Below are positions 5,938 to 7,060 of a stretch of DNA of 7,060 nt, piece after piece; positions within the stretch are counted from its first letter, which is position 1; the number at the start of each line of letters is the position of its first letter. A program made the position numbers and the translations under genes. The notes beneath the pieces were generated by a model. It was not told the origin of the DNA. It saw nothing but the letters and a program-made list of their open reading frames with translations, and made no database searches. Origin of the DNA: Chloroflexia bacterium (lineage in GTDB: Bacteria; Chloroflexota; Chloroflexia; Thermomicrobiales; UBA6265); assembly GCA_030430125.1 (NCBI GenBank), contig JAUIGA010000178.1, positions 1 to 7,060 of the forward strand. Reading direction: 5' to 3'.

Positions 5938-7060
5938 ATGCATCAACATTTCACACGTCGACAGGTTGTGGGAGCAGGCGTGCTTGCCGGCGGGGCGATC
6001 CTCGCACCACAAATAGCCATGCTTGCCGGCGCGCAGGAAGAACCAGTCGCCGGCGGCACCCTGCGCGTCGGGCGCTCCGGTGATTTCCTGCACTTCGATC
6101 CGTTCTTTTCGCTCACACAGAACCTGCCCATGTACCGACAGCTGTACGACACGCTGGTGGTGTACGACGTCGAGTTGAACCCGCAGCCGGCCCTGGCGGA
6201 AAGCTGGGAGTTCTCGGACGATCGCCTGAACGCGCGGTTCACCTTGCGCCAGGGCGTCACCTTCCACAACGGGCGAGACTTCACATCCGCTGACGTGGTC
6301 AAGAATCTGGAGCGAGCCCAGGATGATTCGCTGAGCCACTCACTGTTCGGCTATACCCGGACGATTTCCGGCATCAGCGCGCCGGACGACTTCACTGTCG
6401 AGATCACCTTCAGTGAACCAGCCAACACGATCTGGGACCTCCTTACCGTGATGGGGATCGTCGCCCCGGAGGCGTTCGCGGAACCGCTCACCGAGCCCAT
6501 CGGCACTGGTCCTTTCGCGTTCGAGACATGGATGCCAGGTCAGGAGGCTCGCTTCATCCGAAACGAAAATTATTGGCGCGAGGGTCTGCCATACCTCGAT
6601 GAGGTGATCGTGCGCGCACTGCCGGATCAGCAGGCGGCGGTCGCCAGCCTCGAAGCGGGAGAGTTGGACGTCATCCGAGGTATCCCGCTCAATGAGGTGG
6701 CGCGCCTCCGGGAGTCGAGCGATCTCGAGGTGGTGCTCGGCACTGAAGCGTCGCAGTTCTACACCTTCTACTGCAACGTCGACCGTCCGCCATTCGACAG
6801 CGCCGAGGTCCGCCAGGCGATGTCACATGCGATCGACCGGCAAACCATCGTCGATACCGTATTGTTCGGAGTCGGCAATGCCACGCAGACGCCGTTCCCA
6901 GAGTGGTCTCTCGCGTACAACGAGGCCCATGTCGACATGTTCCCCTACGATCTCGACCGGGCGCGCGAGCTGCTGGAGCAGGCCGGGTATGGAGACGGGT
7001 TCGAGGCGACCGTAGTAACAACATCCGACAACGCCGAGCAGCGCAACATGGCGCAGATCA
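5938..7060 (+). CDS. ABC transporter substrate-binding protein, family 5 (peptide/nickel type), Tat-exported, 3'-truncated
   Basis: The first 374 residues of an extracytoplasmic solute-binding protein are present; the frame stays open to the right edge. The ATG at 5938 has GAGGAG (5924-5929) 8 nt upstream. The N-terminus is a Tat-type signal: TRRQVV at 6-11, a hydrophobic stretch GAGVLAGGAILAP, then a likely signal-peptidase site after Ala32 (AGA-QEE). No lipobox cysteine is visible. The mature protein shows SBP_bac_5 hallmarks: GGTLRVGRSGDFLHFDP near the mature N-terminus, QPALAESWEFS, FTLRQGVTFHNGRDFTSADV, IGTGPFAFETW, NYWREGLPYLDEV, and FDSAEVRQAMSHAIDR. The family delivers di- or oligopeptides, nickel and other small solutes to a Dpp/Opp-type ABC permease. 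Those permease and ATPase genes would be expected just beyond the window (inference). It starts 36 nt after the creatininase-family gene with no terminator between, so the two are probably co-transcribed. Confidence 0.93.
   Translation, partial: MHQHFTRRQVVGAGVLAGGAILAPQIAMLAGAQEEPVAGGTLRVGRSGDFLHFDPFFSLTQNLPMYRQLYDTLVVYDVELNPQPALAESWEFSDDRLNARFTLRQGVTFHNGRDFTSADVVKNLERAQDDSLSHSLFGYTRTISGISAPDDFTVEITFSEPANTIWDLLTVMGIVAPEAFAEPLTEPIGTGPFAFETWMPGQEARFIRNENYWREGLPYLDEVIVRALPDQQAAVASLEAGELDVIRGIPLNEVARLRESSDLEVVLGTEASQFYTFYCNVDRPPFDSAEVRQAMSHAIDRQTIVDTVLFGVGNATQTPFPEWSLAYNEAHVDMFPYDLDRARELLEQAGYGDGFEATVVTTSDNAEQRNMAQI

Noticed and set aside
1..7060. CRISPR arrays, tRNA/rRNA genes, insertion sequences, attachment sites
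   Set aside because: No regularly spaced repeats, transposase genes, terminal inverted repeats or structural RNA signatures were seen on either strand.

Overview
The window is high-GC bacterial DNA with all genes on the + strand. Genes are tightly packed and preceded by G-rich Shine-Dalgarno sequences. The last gene has a Tat-type twin-arginine signal and no lipobox cysteine. Codon use, the mix of a family-5 solute-binding protein with a class III aminotransferase, and the Tat-exported binding protein would suit a Chloroflexota (Thermomicrobia-like) or actinobacterial genome. This assignment is inference and weak; no marker gene is present.

Layout: (1) positions 1-1177 hold the 3' part of an MFS transporter gene whose start lies upstream of the window. 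(2) Positions 1178-1380 are intergenic and carry a good sigma70-type promoter (perfect TTGACA at 1284-1289) followed by GTGT/ACAC repeats that could be an operator. (3) Positions 1381-5008 form a compact block of three genes: a class III PLP aminotransferase related to glutamate-1-semialdehyde aminomutase (435 aa), an IclR-family regulator (274 aa) and an M81/MlrC-like metallopeptidase (489 aa). The two gaps are 21 and 4 nt. (4) A 113-nt gap is followed by a creatininase-family metal-dependent amidohydrolase (259 aa). Then, after 36 nt, comes a Tat-exported family-5 (peptide/nickel type) ABC substrate-binding protein that runs off the right edge.

Working model (inference): an imported small peptide or amide compound is captured by the binding protein and hydrolysed by the MlrC-like and/or creatininase-like enzymes. 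The released amine, possibly a beta- or otherwise non-standard amino acid, is transaminated by the GSAM-like enzyme. The IclR protein would control the promoter at 1284. The substrate is not identifiable from the sequence. Third-position GC is clearly lower in the creatininase gene than in the upstream block, so the cluster may have been assembled from two modules.
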